A DNA stretch of 64,000 nucleotides from Roseinatronobacter domitianus (GCF_023336755.1 NZ_JALZWP010000007.1:1-64000), one strand, 5' to 3'. Shown: positions 16,987 through 26,549, numbered from the stretch's first letter. Notes: generated from the letters alone by a model not told the origin. Translations and numbers: made by a program.

Positions 16987-18252
16987 ATGAAATTTGACTG
17001 GGATTACACCGCGCCGACCCCAAGCGACATGGGCGACCATGACGTGCCGCCTGCAAGCACACGGCTTGCAGGCAAACGGGTCGCATTGCTGGTGACAGGC
17101 GGAATCGCCGCCATGAAAACCCCGCAAATCGCACGGGCTCTGCGCCGCCACGGGGCCGAAGTGACCGCCTTTGCCAGTGCAGATGCGTTGCGCTATGTCG
17201 CGCGAGAGGCGCTGGAATGGGCCTGCCTTGGGCAGGTCGTCGACGCGCTGACATGGCGCGCAGAACACCTGTCCGACAATGCGCCCTTCGACGCTTATCT
17301 GGTGGCACCCGCCACGCACAACACCATCGCCAAGATGGCGCAAGGTATTGGCGACACGCTGGTGACATCCGCCTTGATCTCGGCGCTGGGCCGGATGGAA
17401 CAGGGACGGACAAAAGTTCTGGTGGCGCCCACCATGCACGGCTCCATGCACAATGCGCAACTGGTGGACAATGCCAAACGGCTGGCCGCGCAAGGCGTGC
17501 GCTTCATTGCCCCGCGCGATGCTTACGGCAAGCACAACCTGCCCGATACGACTGTGATCTGCACGGCAGTCGGCCGCGCGCTCTCAACCTCATCGCTTAA
17601 AGGCAAACCCATTCTTGTCACCGCAGGGCCGACGCCTGTGCCCATCGATGGGGTGCGCCGCATCGTCAACCGGTTTCGCGGGCGGCTGGGTGCCGACATT
17701 GCCGAGGAACTTACCTGGCGCGGGGCGGATGCTGAACTTTTGCTAGGTGACGGCGCGTGGCGCCCTTTGGCCCCGATGCGGCTTAGCATCGCCCGCACCT
17801 ATAACGAGTATCGCGACATGGTGGTGGCGCGTGCTGAACAGGGTCTGTTCGCGGGCATCTTTTCGGCGGGTGTGGCCGATTACCGCCCCAAACAGGTGGT
17901 CGATGGCAAGATCGTGTCAGGCAGCGCGGAATTGCCGCTGCTGCTGGAACCCACCGAAAAGGTGATCGACATGGCCATGGACGCAGGCGGGGCGATGCAC
18001 ACGGTCGCGTTCAAATACCTTGAAAACGTGTCCGAGGAAGAGCTGATCCGCGTCGCCTCGAAACGCCTGGACCGCGCCAGCCTTGTCGTGGCCACACGCG
18101 GCGAGGACACAAAAGGCCGCGAGCAACGCGCGCTCATGGTGCGGCGGGACGGGGTCACGCCGGTCGCAGGCAAAGCCAGAATCGCCAGCGCGATCGCCGA
18201 CCATCTCGAAACCTTGACCACGCCAGAAGACACCCGCCTCGCGGCGGAATAA
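16987..18252 (+). CDS. CoaBC-like flavoprotein with altered active site
   Basis: A 421-residue two-domain protein resembling phosphopantothenoylcysteine decarboxylase/synthetase. The N-terminal flavoprotein domain (about 28-190) has VALLVTGGIAAMKTP and APATHNTIAKMAQG. The C-terminal CoaB-like domain (about 205-400) has VTAGPTPVPIDGVRRIVNR and AGVADYRPK. Canonical residues are missing: the PAMN motif reads PTMHGSMH, the ACGxxGxGR loop with the catalytic Cys reads AYGKHNLPD, and SSGKMG reads FRGRLG. It is therefore probably not the housekeeping CoaBC. It is cotranscribed with the transglutaminase-like gene. Confidence 0.75.
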   Translation: MKFDWDYTAPTPSDMGDHDVPPASTRLAGKRVALLVTGGIAAMKTPQIARALRRHGAEVTAFASADALRYVAREALEWACLGQVVDALTWRAEHLSDNAPFDAYLVAPATHNTIAKMAQGIGDTLVTSALISALGRMEQGRTKVLVAPTMHGSMHNAQLVDNAKRLAAQGVRFIAPRDAYGKHNLPDTTVICTAVGRALSTSSLKGKPILVTAGPTPVPIDGVRRIVNRFRGRLGADIAEELTWRGADAELLLGDGAWRPLAPMRLSIARTYNEYRDMVVARAEQGLFAGIFSAGVADYRPKQVVDGKIVSGSAELPLLLEPTEKVIDMAMDAGGAMHTVAFKYLENVSEEELIRVASKRLDRASLVVATRGEDTKGREQRALMVRRDGVTPVAGKARIASAIADHLETLTTPEDTRLAAE

Positions 18253-18287
18253 CCCCCTTCATCTTGCCCTAAATACTCAAAACCGGA

Positions 18288-18310
18288 ACCCCTGCCCAAA
18301 GGGCAGGGGT
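18288..18310. terminator. Hairpin between CoaBC-like gene and htpX
   Basis: A perfect 10-bp stem ACCCCTGCCC-AAA-GGGCAGGGGT, 35 bp after the CoaBC-like stop and before the convergent htpX stop. There is no T-run on the plus strand, so it is at best a weak intrinsic terminator or a transcript-end stabiliser. Confidence 0.5.
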
Positions 18311-18362
18311 GACATATATACTTGCGGCGTAGCCGCGCCTTTTGGTCAAATCCGGTCGCAGA

Positions 18363-19238
18363 TCACCCCCAAGGGTTTGCGCGCCCACGCTCCATGCTTT
18401 TTCCCTGTTCTTCGGCCAGCTTCACAAGCGCGGAGATGCGGTTCTCGGTATTCGGATGGGTCGAAAACAGCTTGTCGCGTTTGTGCACATGCAACGGGTT
18501 GATGATGAACATATGCGCGGTTTGCGGGTTTTGTTCGGCGCGATCATAATCAATCCGGCTGGCAAAGCCCTGTATTTTCTCCAGCGCCGAAGCCAGCCAG
18601 AGTGGGTTGCCGCAGATTGCCGCGCCCACGCGGTCGGCCTCATACTCGCGCGAGCGTGAGATCGCCATCTGCACCACCGCCGCAGCCATCGGCGCAAGGA
18701 TCATGACCAGAAGCGTGACGATAATATTCCCCCGGTTGCGACCTGCGCTAAAGAACATGGCGAAATTTGCCAGCATTGAAATGGCCCCGGCAAAGGTCGC
18801 AGTGATCGTCATGATAAGCGTGTCGTAATTCCGGATATGCGCCAACTCATGCGCCATGACCGCCGCCACTTCTTCGTTTGACATGCGCCGCAGCAGGCCC
18901 GTCGTCGCAGCCACGGCGGCATTTTCCGGGTTGCGCCCGGTGGCGAATGCATTGGGCTGATCCTCGTTAATCACATAAACCCGCGGGCGCGGCATATCGG
19001 CCCCATCGGCCAAGGCATGCACCATGCGCTCCAAGTCCGGGTGGACCTGGCTGTTGCATTCCTGCGCGCTATGCATGCGCAACACCGCTTTGTCGGAATT
19101 CCAGTAGGAATACCCGTTCATGCCGACAGCGACGACCAAGGCGATCAGAAGGCCCGCGCCGCCGCCCAGGGCATACCCCACGGCCATGAACAGCGCCGTC
19201 ATTGCAGCCATCAGAATGGCGGTTTTTGTATATCCCAT
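18363..19238 (-). CDS. htpX: Membrane zinc protease HtpX
   Basis: A 291-residue M48 metalloprotease of membrane quality control. Two N-terminal transmembrane helices ([20 protein letters not shown] and [16 protein letters not shown]) precede the catalytic motif [11 protein letters not shown] (HExxH, about residue 160). Two further hydrophobic segments follow. The third metal ligand is in [11 protein letters not shown]. Length matches HtpX (about 290). It stands alone on the minus strand, convergent with the CoaBC-like gene. Confidence 0.96.
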   Translation of the reverse strand: MGYTKTAILMAAMTALFMAVGYALGGGAGLLIALVVAVGMNGYSYWNSDKAVLRMHSAQECNSQVHPDLERMVHALADGADMPRPRVYVINEDQPNAFATGRNPENAAVAATTGLLRRMSNEEVAAVMAHELAHIRNYDTLIMTITATFAGAISMLANFAMFFSAGRNRGNIIVTLLVMILAPMAAAVVQMAISRSREYEADRVGAAICGNPLWLASALEKIQGFASRIDYDRAEQNPQTAHMFIINPLHVHKRDKLFSTHPNTENRISALVKLAEEQGKSMERGRANPWG

Positions 19239-19309
19239 CGTAATGCGCCCCCGTCAGATTTAATCCGCTATCATATGGGCACAGCGGCGGGGCGGCGCAA
19301 GCATTCCGG

Positions 19310-20305
19310 TCAGTCGCTCAGCAGGCCCGCTTCGCGGAACGCGGCGCGCAGGTCGGATTTAGGGCGCGCGCCGATATGGCCGATCACTTCTGCCGCGGCC
19401 ATGCAGCCCATGCGGCCCGCGGTGTCCATGTCGCACTTCATGGCCAGCCCGAACAGGAAGCCTGCGGCGAACTGGTCGCCCGCGCCGGTGGCATCGACCG
19501 GGGTCACGGTCTGCACCGGGATTTCAACGCGCACCCCATCGCGGATAATCCAGACCGGGTCGCCCGAACGGGTGCAAACGATCAGATTACAGTCCTGCGT
19601 GGCTTGGGCCAGCGCGTCTTCAAGGTCGTTTGCCTCGTAAAGCGAGACCCATTCCTGTTCGTTGCCGATGACATAATCCATGTCTTCGGCCACCAGTTTG
19701 CGGAAATCGGCGCGGTGGCGGTCCACGCAGAACGGGTCCGACAGGGCGATCCCGGCCGTGCCGCCGGTGCTGCGGCAGGCGCGCGCGGCTTTCAGGAACG
19801 CCTCTTTGCCCTTGTCCTTATCGAACAGGTAGCCTTCGAGGAAAACGATCTCGCTGTCCGACATAACGCGTTCATCCACGTCATCGGGGCCAAGTTCGGC
19901 GGACATGCCCAGATAGGTGTTCATGGACCGCTCGCCATCGGGGGTGACAAAGATCATGCTGCGCGAGGTCGGCAATTCGCCGCCCGCAACTGGTGCATTG
20001 ACAAATTTTGCGCCAACCCTGTCGGAATCCTGCGCGTAGAACCGGCCCAGTTCGTCGTCATTCACCCGGCCAACAAAGGCCGCGCGCAGGCCCAATGCCC
20101 CCGCACCTGCCAGCGTATTGGCCACCGACCCGCCAGAGGCTTGCGCGCGGTCCTGCATGGCTGCAAACAGGGTTGCGGCGCGGTCACGGTCAATCAGTTG
20201 CATGATCGCCTTATGGATATCCATCCGCTCCAGAAAGCGGTCCTCCACGGTGCTGATGACATCGACAATCGCATTGCCGATCCCGGCAATCTGGTAGGTT
20301 TTCAT
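19310..20305 (-). CDS. PfkB-family sugar/adenosine kinase
   Basis: A 331-residue ribokinase-fold kinase, best matching the adenosine kinase branch. The N-terminal signature GIGNAIVDVIS and ASGGSVANTLAGAGALG bind the sugar. VDATGAGDQFAAGFLFG (about residue 265) has the catalytic Asp and anion hole. The start is ATG 20305, overlapping the nth stop by four bases, so the two genes are coupled. The frame extends further upstream only because it overlaps nth. The exact nucleoside or sugar substrate is a family-level inference. Confidence 0.88.
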   Translation of the reverse strand: MKTYQIAGIGNAIVDVISTVEDRFLERMDIHKAIMQLIDRDRAATLFAAMQDRAQASGGSVANTLAGAGALGLRAAFVGRVNDDELGRFYAQDSDRVGAKFVNAPVAGGELPTSRSMIFVTPDGERSMNTYLGMSAELGPDDVDERVMSDSEIVFLEGYLFDKDKGKEAFLKAARACRSTGGTAGIALSDPFCVDRHRADFRKLVAEDMDYVIGNEQEWVSLYEANDLEDALAQATQDCNLIVCTRSGDPVWIIRDGVRVEIPVQTVTPVDATGAGDQFAAGFLFGLAMKCDMDTAGRMGCMAAAEVIGHIGARPKSDLRAAFREAGLLSD

Positions 20306-20946
20306 GGGGTTTTGTCCTCGAATTGGCACAGGTCGCGGATCAGGCAGGTGCCGCAGGCGGGTTTGCGCGCCTTGCAGGTGTAGCGGCCATGCAGGATCAG
20401 CCAGTGATGCGCGTGCAGTTGGTATTCGGCGGGAATATGGTCTTCGATCGCGCGTTCGACCACATCGACATTGCGGCCGGGGCAAATGCCGGTGCGGTTG
20501 CCGACCCGGAAGATATGGGTGTCCACGGCCTGCGCGGGCATGCGCCACCACATGTTCAGCACCACATTGGCGGTTTTGCGGCCCACACCGGGCAGCGATT
20601 GCAGCGCCGCGCGCGAAGAGGGCACCTCGCCGCCATAGTGCTCGACCAAGATGCGCGACAGCTTGATGACGTTCTTGGCCTTGTTGCGATACAGGCCGAT
20701 GGTCTTGATGTGCTGGGTCACGCCCTCTTCGCCAAGCGCCAGCATCTTCTCGGGCGTATCGGCCACGGCGAACAGACCGCGCGTGGCACGGTTCACGCCG
20801 ACATCGGTGGACTGCGCCGACAGCGCCACGGCTACGACCAGCGTATAGGCGTTCACATGGTCCAGCTCGCCCTTGGGCTCCGGGTCTGCCGCATGGAAAC
20901 GACGAAAGATCTCGCGGATCGTAAGGTAATCGAGTTGCCTGACCAT
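20302..20946 (-). CDS. nth: Endonuclease III
   Basis: A base-excision repair DNA glycosylase/AP lyase of 214 residues for oxidised pyrimidines. The helix-hairpin-helix LPGVGRKTANVVLN carries the catalytic Lys. VDTHIFRVGNR carries the catalytic Asp. The C-terminal CX6CX2CX5C iron-sulfur ligand set is present (CKARKPACGTCLIRDLC). The start is ATG 20946 (MVRQLDYLTIREIF). It is upstream of the PfkB kinase with an ATGA overlap. Confidence 0.96.
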   Translation of the reverse strand: MVRQLDYLTIREIFRRFHAADPEPKGELDHVNAYTLVVAVALSAQSTDVGVNRATRGLFAVADTPEKMLALGEEGVTQHIKTIGLYRNKAKNVIKLSRILVEHYGGEVPSSRAALQSLPGVGRKTANVVLNMWWRMPAQAVDTHIFRVGNRTGICPGRNVDVVERAIEDHIPAEYQLHAHHWLILHGRYTCKARKPACGTCLIRDLCQFEDKTP

Positions 20947-20986
20947 GGGCTGTTCTATGCCTTGTCGTGGGCTGCGCGGCAATCCC

Positions 20987-21775
20987 CTAGCCGCGCGCCA
21001 TTGCGGTCAAATCCAGCGCGCCCAGATCACGCATGATCGCACGCACGGTTTGGGTGAAATGATCGCTATCGCCGGGGTGGTGGTCGCCTTGGTGAATAAT
21101 CATGGGGGGCAATAGCTTGAAGGGGCTGCGCGCGCCTTTGCGCGCCTGCACGATCACCCGTTGTGCCGGGCGGTGCGCGCGCGCGGCCAAAGGCAGCACC
21201 GTGGCACTCGCGCGGCCTTGCAGGCCAGCCAGAAGGTCGGGCAGACGCTCTGTGAGGTGAATGAACGTCAAATAGCCGCCGTCGCGCACCCGGCGCAGGC
21301 CGATGTCCAGCCAATCGGCCAAGGGTGTGTCTTCGCGCAAAGCGCGGTCGCGGCCTGCATCCTGTGCGGCGGGGCCGTGGGCGGCGTAATAGGGCGGGTT
21401 GGCCATGACATGGTCGAATCGCTGATTGCGCATGCCCGGGGGCAGGGCGCGAAGGTCCGCGTGTGTCACCGATAAGGGGGCCTTGTTTTCAGCCGCATTG
21501 CGCTGCGCGAGGGCCGCATAATCGGCCTGAACCTCTACCCCGGTCAGGGCAAGGCCCGGCACGCGTGCGTTCAGGCACAGGCTGGCCACGCCAACGCCGC
21601 AGCCCAGTTCCAGCACGCTTTGTCCTGCGCGGGCAGGGATCGAAGCGGCAAGGAATACCGGGTCCGTCGCCGCGCGGTATCCGACACGCGGCTGCCATGC
21701 CTTTACATGCCCGTCCAGAAAAGCATCGCAGGTCAACTCTGCATTGTTTGACTCAGTCATGTAGGGGAATACCAT
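20987..21775 (-). CDS. tRNA1(Val) adenine-N6 methyltransferase-like (TrmN6)
   Basis: A class I AdoMet methyltransferase of 262 residues. SVLELGCGVGVASLCL is the AdoMet-binding motif I, and HVMANPPYY is the NPPY motif of N6-adenine or N5-glutamine methylases. The N-terminus (DAFLDGHVKAWQPRVGYRAATDPVFLAA) is typical of the TrmN6/YfiC branch. The start is ATG 21775 with GAGAGA just before it, or ATG 21760. Either way it overlaps the end of the DUF2007 gene, so the two are coupled. Confidence 0.82.
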   Translation of the reverse strand: MVFPYMTESNNAELTCDAFLDGHVKAWQPRVGYRAATDPVFLAASIPARAGQSVLELGCGVGVASLCLNARVPGLALTGVEVQADYAALAQRNAAENKAPLSVTHADLRALPPGMRNQRFDHVMANPPYYAAHGPAAQDAGRDRALREDTPLADWLDIGLRRVRDGGYLTFIHLTERLPDLLAGLQGRASATVLPLAARAHRPAQRVIVQARKGARSPFKLLPPMIIHQGDHHPGDSDHFTQTVRAIMRDLGALDLTAMARG

Positions 21776-21968
21776 TCTCTCTCAGAATGGAGGTTGCGAT
21801 GAAATGGTCTTCGCGCCGCACCAACAGCCGCCGCGGCATCATGCCCAAGGTCGATTCGAGCGTGTGCATATGGACGTCCACGTTGAACACCTCTATACCC
21901 TCGCCCTGTAACAAGGCTGTGGCAAACGGAATGATTGTTGGGTTCGTTGTGCGTAAAAGCTCTTTCAT
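21753..21968 (-). CDS. DUF2007 family small protein
   Basis: A 71-residue protein of the DUF2007 family, sometimes labelled putative signal-transducing protein. It has the characteristic start MKELLRTTNPTIIPFATALL and a beta-alpha-beta fold with VDVHMHTLE and RRLLVRREDH. No biochemical role is established. Its stop codon lies inside the start region of the methyltransferase gene. It is divergent from the polyprenyl synthase gene, with 42 bp between. Confidence 0.85.
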   Translation of the reverse strand: MKELLRTTNPTIIPFATALLQGEGIEVFNVDVHMHTLESTLGMMPRRLLVRREDHFIATSILRENGIPLHD

Positions 21969-22010
21969 GGTCGTAGTTTAGTAACCCCCGGACGGGTTTG
22001 TCGAGACAGG

Positions 22011-23021
22011 ATGCACAGGATGGACACGCAACATATGCAGGACCGCCCCCATGACGCGCTGGCGGCGCATTTGGCGGATGATCTGACGGCGGTCAATGCA
22101 CTTATACGCAAGACCATGGCATCCGAGCACGCGCCGCGCATCCCCGAAGTTACGGCGCATTTGATCGAGGCGGGCGGCAAGCGCATCCGGCCCATGTTGG
22201 TTTTGTCTGCTGCCGAGCTGTGCGGATATGATGGCGCGCATCATCACCATTTGGCGGCCACGGTAGAATTCATTCATACAGCCACGCTTTTGCACGATGA
22301 TGTGGTCGATGAAAGCGCTCAGCGGCGGGGGCGGGCGACGGCTAACTTGTTGTGGGATAACAAATCCTCTGTGCTGGTTGGGGATTATCTGTTTGCCCGC
22401 GCGTTTCAGCTTATGGTGGCCTGCGGATCGCTGCGGGTGCTGGATATTCTGTCGAACGCCTCTGCCACGATTGCCGAAGGCGAAGTGCTGCAACTGACCA
22501 CAGCGCAGAACCTGGGCACCACCGAAGACCAATATCTGCGGGTGATCCGGGGCAAGACGGCGGCGCTGTTTTCGGCGGCGACCGAATCTGGTGCGGTGCT
22601 GGCTGGTGCCTCCGAGGACAAGGTCCGCGCGCTGTTCACCTATGGCGACGCGCTGGGCATCAGCTTTCAGATGGTCGATGATTTTCTGGATTTTGGGGGC
22701 GCGGGAGACGGGATCGGCAAGCGCATTGGCGACGATTTCCGCGAACGCAAAGTGACGCTGCCGGTTATCCGCGCGGTGGCGCGCGCCGATGAAACAGAGC
22801 GCGCCTTCTGGCAGCGCACCATTGCCAAGGGCGACCAGCAGGATGGCGATTTCGAACAGGCTTGCGCCATCATCGCCAAGCATGGCACGCTGGAAGACAC
22901 CCGGACAGAGGCACTTGAATGGTCGGAGCGCGCAAAAGAAGCGCTGATTGTCCTGCCCGACACGCCGTTGCGCGCCATGCTGTCGGACTTGGCGACTTAT
23001 GTGGTTCAGCGCCTGAAGTAA
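22011..23021 (+). CDS. ispB: Polyprenyl (octa/decaprenyl) diphosphate synthase
   Basis: A 336-residue trans-prenyltransferase making the ubiquinone side chain from farnesyl and isopentenyl diphosphate. The first aspartate-rich motif is LLHDDVVDESAQRRG (about residue 100) and the second QMVDDFLDFGG. GGKRIRPMLVL binds isopentenyl diphosphate. Chain length cannot be read with certainty. In this lineage ubiquinone-10 is usual. ATG 22011 has GACAGG upstream, and ATG 22020 is an alternative. It is convergent with ribF, three bases apart. Confidence 0.9.
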   Translation: MHRMDTQHMQDRPHDALAAHLADDLTAVNALIRKTMASEHAPRIPEVTAHLIEAGGKRIRPMLVLSAAELCGYDGAHHHHLAATVEFIHTATLLHDDVVDESAQRRGRATANLLWDNKSSVLVGDYLFARAFQLMVACGSLRVLDILSNASATIAEGEVLQLTTAQNLGTTEDQYLRVIRGKTAALFSAATESGAVLAGASEDKVRALFTYGDALGISFQMVDDFLDFGGAGDGIGKRIGDDFRERKVTLPVIRAVARADETERAFWQRTIAKGDQQDGDFEQACAIIAKHGTLEDTRTEALEWSERAKEALIVLPDTPLRAMLSDLATYVVQRLK

Positions 23022-23024
23022 TCG

Positions 23025-23951
23025 TCACAGAGCCGACAGGATTTCTTGGGCCTGAAGGCTGTCTTTGTCCATCTGGGTAATCAGCTTGTCGACCCCTTCA
23101 AAGGCGACTTCATCGCGCAGATGGTCCACCAACGCCACGGACAGGCGCGCGCCATACAGATCACCTTTGAAGTCGAACAGGAAGGTTTCCAGATTGGGCG
23201 TGTTCACCCCGAACATTGGCCGCACTCCCATGGATGCCACCCCGTGGTGCCGCCCGGCATGTGGGCCGTCCAGCACATCGACCAGCACTGCATAAACCCC
23301 GAAGCGCGGGGGGTGCAGCCCTTCAATCGACATGTTCGCGGTTGGGTAGCCCAGCGCGCGTCCGCGCTTCTCGCCATGTAGCACCGGGCCTTCGATCCGG
23401 TGCCAATGCCCCAGCATTCTAGCGGCGTGGCGGGGGTCGCCTTCTGTCAGCGCAGCACGAATGGCGGTCGAAGAAAACACTTCGCCATCATGCGCGACAA
23501 GTTGGGCCACGGTCACATCAAAGCCCAGCTCTGCTCCAAGTGCCTGCAAATCCGTCGCTGTCCCCGCGCGCCCCTTGCCAAAGCAAAAATCCGCGCCGAT
23601 CACGACATGACGAATGCCAAGCCCGTCATGCAAAACCTGAACTGCGAAGTCACGCGCCGTAAGTTCCGAGAGTTTTGCGTCGAACGGCAATTCATACAGC
23701 CGTTCAACCCCCAATATGTCCAGCCGATGCGCCCGCGCCTGTGCGTTCATCAGGCGAAAGGGGGGCGCCTCGGGGGTGAAGAATTGGCGCGGGTGCGGCT
23801 CGAACGTGACAACGCCCAACGGCACAGCCGTGCGCCGGGCCAAGTCGATCACCGCACGGTGGCCCAAATGCAGCCCGTCGAAATTGCCCATGGCAACCGA
23901 TGCGCCACGTGCACTGTCGTCAAGACCTGTCCAATGGTGGAAAACCTGCAT
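23025..23951 (-). CDS. ribF: Bifunctional riboflavin kinase/FAD synthetase
   Basis: A 308-residue enzyme forming FMN and then FAD. The N-terminal adenylyltransferase domain has VAMGNFDGLHLGHRAVI, a GNFDGxHxGH nucleotidyl-transferase motif. The C-terminal riboflavin kinase domain has GPVLHGEKRGRALGYPTAN (metal and flavin binding) and FGVYAV. The start is ATG 23951 with GAGGG just upstream. An upstream in-frame ATG at 23969 is less likely. It lies after the MaoC gene in the same direction. Confidence 0.95.
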   Translation of the reverse strand: MQVFHHWTGLDDSARGASVAMGNFDGLHLGHRAVIDLARRTAVPLGVVTFEPHPRQFFTPEAPPFRLMNAQARAHRLDILGVERLYELPFDAKLSELTARDFAVQVLHDGLGIRHVVIGADFCFGKGRAGTATDLQALGAELGFDVTVAQLVAHDGEVFSSTAIRAALTEGDPRHAARMLGHWHRIEGPVLHGEKRGRALGYPTANMSIEGLHPPRFGVYAVLVDVLDGPHAGRHHGVASMGVRPMFGVNTPNLETFLFDFKGDLYGARLSVALVDHLRDEVAFEGVDKLITQMDKDSLQAQEILSAL

Positions 23952-23978
23952 CTGCCCTCTTTGGGGCAAATGCGCCCC

Positions 23979-24437
23979 TTAGTCGAATTTGCGGCTGGGG
24001 GCGAGCACGGTGGCTTCGCCCTTCAGAACCGTCATATCCCCCACCGTGCAGCGACAATCAAGGGTCACACGGCGTTTGCCATAGTCGATTGTCAAAACCG
24101 TCACCTCGGCGCGCACCACGTCACCTGGGCGCACAGGGGCCATGAACTTCAACGACTGGCCCATATAAATCGTGCCATGGCCGGGCAGCTGCTCGCCGAT
24201 CACGGCAGAGATCAGCCCGGCGGTCAGCATGCCATGCGCGATCCGGCCTTCAAAGATCGTGTCCTGCGCATAGGAGTCGTCCAGATGCACCGGGTTGCGG
24301 TCGGTCGACACCTCGGCGAATAATTCGATGTCGCGGTCGGTGATTTCCTTTTGCAGATGGCGCGCCATCCCGATTTCAAGATCTTCGATACAGATCGTGC
24401 CACGCGGGAAATTGTCATTCATGCCATTGTCCAACAT
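23979..24437 (-). CDS. MaoC-like (R)-specific enoyl-CoA hydratase
   Basis: About 152 residues with a single hot-dog fold. The hydratase-2 motif is DRNPVHLDDSYAQ with the catalytic Asp and His, followed by FEGRIAHGMLTAGL. It hydrates trans-2-enoyl-CoA to (R)-3-hydroxyacyl-CoA in related PhaJ/MaoC proteins. The natural substrate here is unknown. ATG 24437 has AAGG about ten bases upstream. The open frame extends to 24491 without similarity. ribF begins 27 bp downstream. Confidence 0.87.
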   Translation of the reverse strand: MLDNGMNDNFPRGTICIEDLEIGMARHLQKEITDRDIELFAEVSTDRNPVHLDDSYAQDTIFEGRIAHGMLTAGLISAVIGEQLPGHGTIYMGQSLKFMAPVRPGDVVRAEVTVLTIDYGKRRVTLDCRCTVGDMTVLKGEATVLAPSRKFD

Positions 24438-24597
24438 CGTATCACGCCTTTCAAAGGTTCCGGGCCATGTTGCGGTGCAGCGATAGCCCATCAGGCCGAG
24501 TCGCGCAAGTGGCTTGCGTAATAAAATGTCAGTATGGCGGGTTTATGGTGTAATTATGTTGCGTGGCATTCTGTCGCAATGAACGTCAAAACCGCCT

Positions 24598-25479
24598 TTA
24601 CCGAAGCCGCCCAATCGCAAAGGTAGGCGATTGCTCTTCGCTTTGTAACCACGCATCAAGCGGCGATTGTTCCGGCTGTTCCACATCCGCGCCGAATTCC
24701 TCTGCCGCAAGCCCACCGGTGATGAACAGCGTATCCACCCCTTCGGCTACACCGCCTTTAACGTCAGTCTGGATGCCATCGCCAATGGCGATCACGCGGT
24801 CCTCTGCAAAGGTCAGCCCCAGCTTTAGTGCGTGGCGGCGGGCCAGATCGTAGATTGGTGGGTGAGGCTTGCCGAAATAAAGGCTCTCACCGCCCATCCG
24901 GTCATAAAGCTGCGCCAATGCGCCCGCGCAATAAATGCGGGTATCGCCGTAATCGACAACAATATCGGGGTTGGCACAGAGCAGCTTCAGCCCGCGCGCC
25001 TTGGCCGCCAGAAAGCGCCCGCGATAGTCCTCGGGGGTTTCGGTCAACTCCTCGAATGGGCCGGTGCAGACAATGCCCTCGGCTTCGTCGTAGCTGACGC
25101 GCTCAATCGCAGGGCGGTCGCTGGCCCAGTCGGGCAGGTCGGTGAAAAAACCGTCATCCTTGTCCGGGCCAAGATGCCAGACCTTCGTGCCCACCGCGCC
25201 CATCAGCATGGCTTGCTGCGCCGCGTCGCCCGATGTTGCGATCGCGTCATAAGCGTCATGCGACAGGCCCATCTCATCCAGCCGTGCCCGCACGCCCGCC
25301 TCGGGACGGGGCGCGTTTGTCACCAGAATGACTCGCTTGCGAGCTTTGCGAAAGGCGATCAGTGCGGCTTCGGCTGCCGGGTAGATGGCCTCACCATTAT
25401 GCACGCAGCCCCAAAGGTCCACCAAGGCAAGGTCATAATCTGCCGAGACCTCGGCAAAACTTTGCAGGATGCGGGTCAT
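24598..25479 (-). CDS. HAD-superfamily hydrolase, NagD-like (subfamily IIA)
   Basis: A 293-residue HAD phosphatase. Motif I is LALVDLWGCVHNG. VILVTNAPRPE is motif II. GKPHPPIYDLA and VIAIGDGIQTDVKGG hold the motif III Lys and motif IV Asp residues. The C2-type cap groups it with NagD and 4-nitrophenyl phosphatases, and the alphaproteobacterial form is a recognised subfamily. The substrate is unproven. It follows the pyrophosphatase gene by ten bases in the same direction. Confidence 0.9.
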   Translation of the reverse strand: MTRILQSFAEVSADYDLALVDLWGCVHNGEAIYPAAEAALIAFRKARKRVILVTNAPRPEAGVRARLDEMGLSHDAYDAIATSGDAAQQAMLMGAVGTKVWHLGPDKDDGFFTDLPDWASDRPAIERVSYDEAEGIVCTGPFEELTETPEDYRGRFLAAKARGLKLLCANPDIVVDYGDTRIYCAGALAQLYDRMGGESLYFGKPHPPIYDLARRHALKLGLTFAEDRVIAIGDGIQTDVKGGVAEGVDTLFITGGLAAEEFGADVEQPEQSPLDAWLQSEEQSPTFAIGRLR

Positions 25480-25489
25480 GTTGGGCCTT

Positions 25490-26410
25490 TCAAACTGCCA
25501 AAACGGGGATGATCTGTTTCTTGCGGCTCATGACGCCGGGCAGAACGACCGTATCGCCCGTCACGAAAGCGCCGAAGGACTTTTCCGCCACCGTGCGTGT
25601 CAGGTCATTGGGAACCAACATGGTCGCTTCCTCGCGCAGAATATCGACCACGAATAGCAGCACCTGATCGGCGCCGTCCTCTGTGGCGACGCTGTCCATG
25701 CTGGTCATCAGGCTGTCCTTGCGCGACAGGATCTGCTCTGGCGAGGTGGTCTCCAGCACAGAGACGCGAAATTTCTTGCCGCCAACCTCGTAATTTTTGC
25801 TGTCCATCCGCAGCAATTCCGCATCCGAAAACGCCGAGACATCCGATTTGGCGGCAAACATCGCGCTGGCCAATTCGCCCATATCCACGCCCAGATCATC
25901 GGCCAGTGCATGGGCAATGGCGCGGTCTTCCTGCGTGGTGGTGGGCGAACGGAATTCCAGCGTGTCCGACAGGATGCAAGACAGCATCAGCCCTTTCACA
26001 AAGCGCGGCGCTTGCGCCATGTGTTTGCCGATCAGGCTGTGCATGATGGTCGCGGTGCAGGCCAGCGGGCGAATGGTAATGTCGATTGGCCCTTTGGTTT
26101 CCAGACCGCCGACCAGCTTGTGGTGGTCAATAATCGCAGTCACATCCAGTGCGTTGATGTTGGCGGGCAACTCGCCGGGGTTGTTGGTGTCCACGATGAC
26201 GGCAGGCGTGCCATCAGCAATCTCGGTCACGATCCGCGGCTTGGGGCAGTCCCAATGCGTCAGCACAAACGCCGCTTCGGTGTTGGGTTCGCCCAGCAGC
26301 ACCGCCTCTGCCGGGGTTTTCTTCACCTCGGTCAGGAACCATGCCCAGATTATGGGCGACCCTGTCGAATCCGTGTCGGGCGAAAGATGGCCGAAAACAA
26401 GCATTGTCAT
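25490..26410 (-). CDS. ppaC: Manganese-dependent inorganic pyrophosphatase (family II)
   Basis: A 306-residue DHH-family pyrophosphatase. GHLSPDTDS supplies the His and Asp metal ligands, [11 protein letters not shown] a further Asp, and [11 protein letters not shown] the DHH motif. The C-terminal DHHA2 domain has SRKKQIIP, with the paired basic residues that bind pyrophosphate. No CBS inserts are present. The start is ATG 26410 (MTMLVFGHL). The longer frame upstream is spurious. It is divergent from groESL and likely cotranscribed with the HAD gene. Confidence 0.95.
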   Translation of the reverse strand: MTMLVFGHLSPDTDSTGSPIIWAWFLTEVKKTPAEAVLLGEPNTEAAFVLTHWDCPKPRIVTEIADGTPAVIVDTNNPGELPANINALDVTAIIDHHKLVGGLETKGPIDITIRPLACTATIMHSLIGKHMAQAPRFVKGLMLSCILSDTLEFRSPTTTQEDRAIAHALADDLGVDMGELASAMFAAKSDVSAFSDAELLRMDSKNYEVGGKKFRVSVLETTSPEQILSRKDSLMTSMDSVATEDGADQVLLFVVDILREEATMLVPNDLTRTVAEKSFGAFVTGDTVVLPGVMSRKKQIIPVLAV

Positions 26411-26549
26411 AGTGTGCTGCCCCGTCTGTCTATGGTTTTCGGGCGGCTTATAGGCGCTATGACGAGGGTTGTCATCCACTGTTGCGAGCCTGCTTGCGGA
26501 CACCCAATTACAAGGGCGCCAAAGCGAAAGATTTTTGCCAACGGACCCG

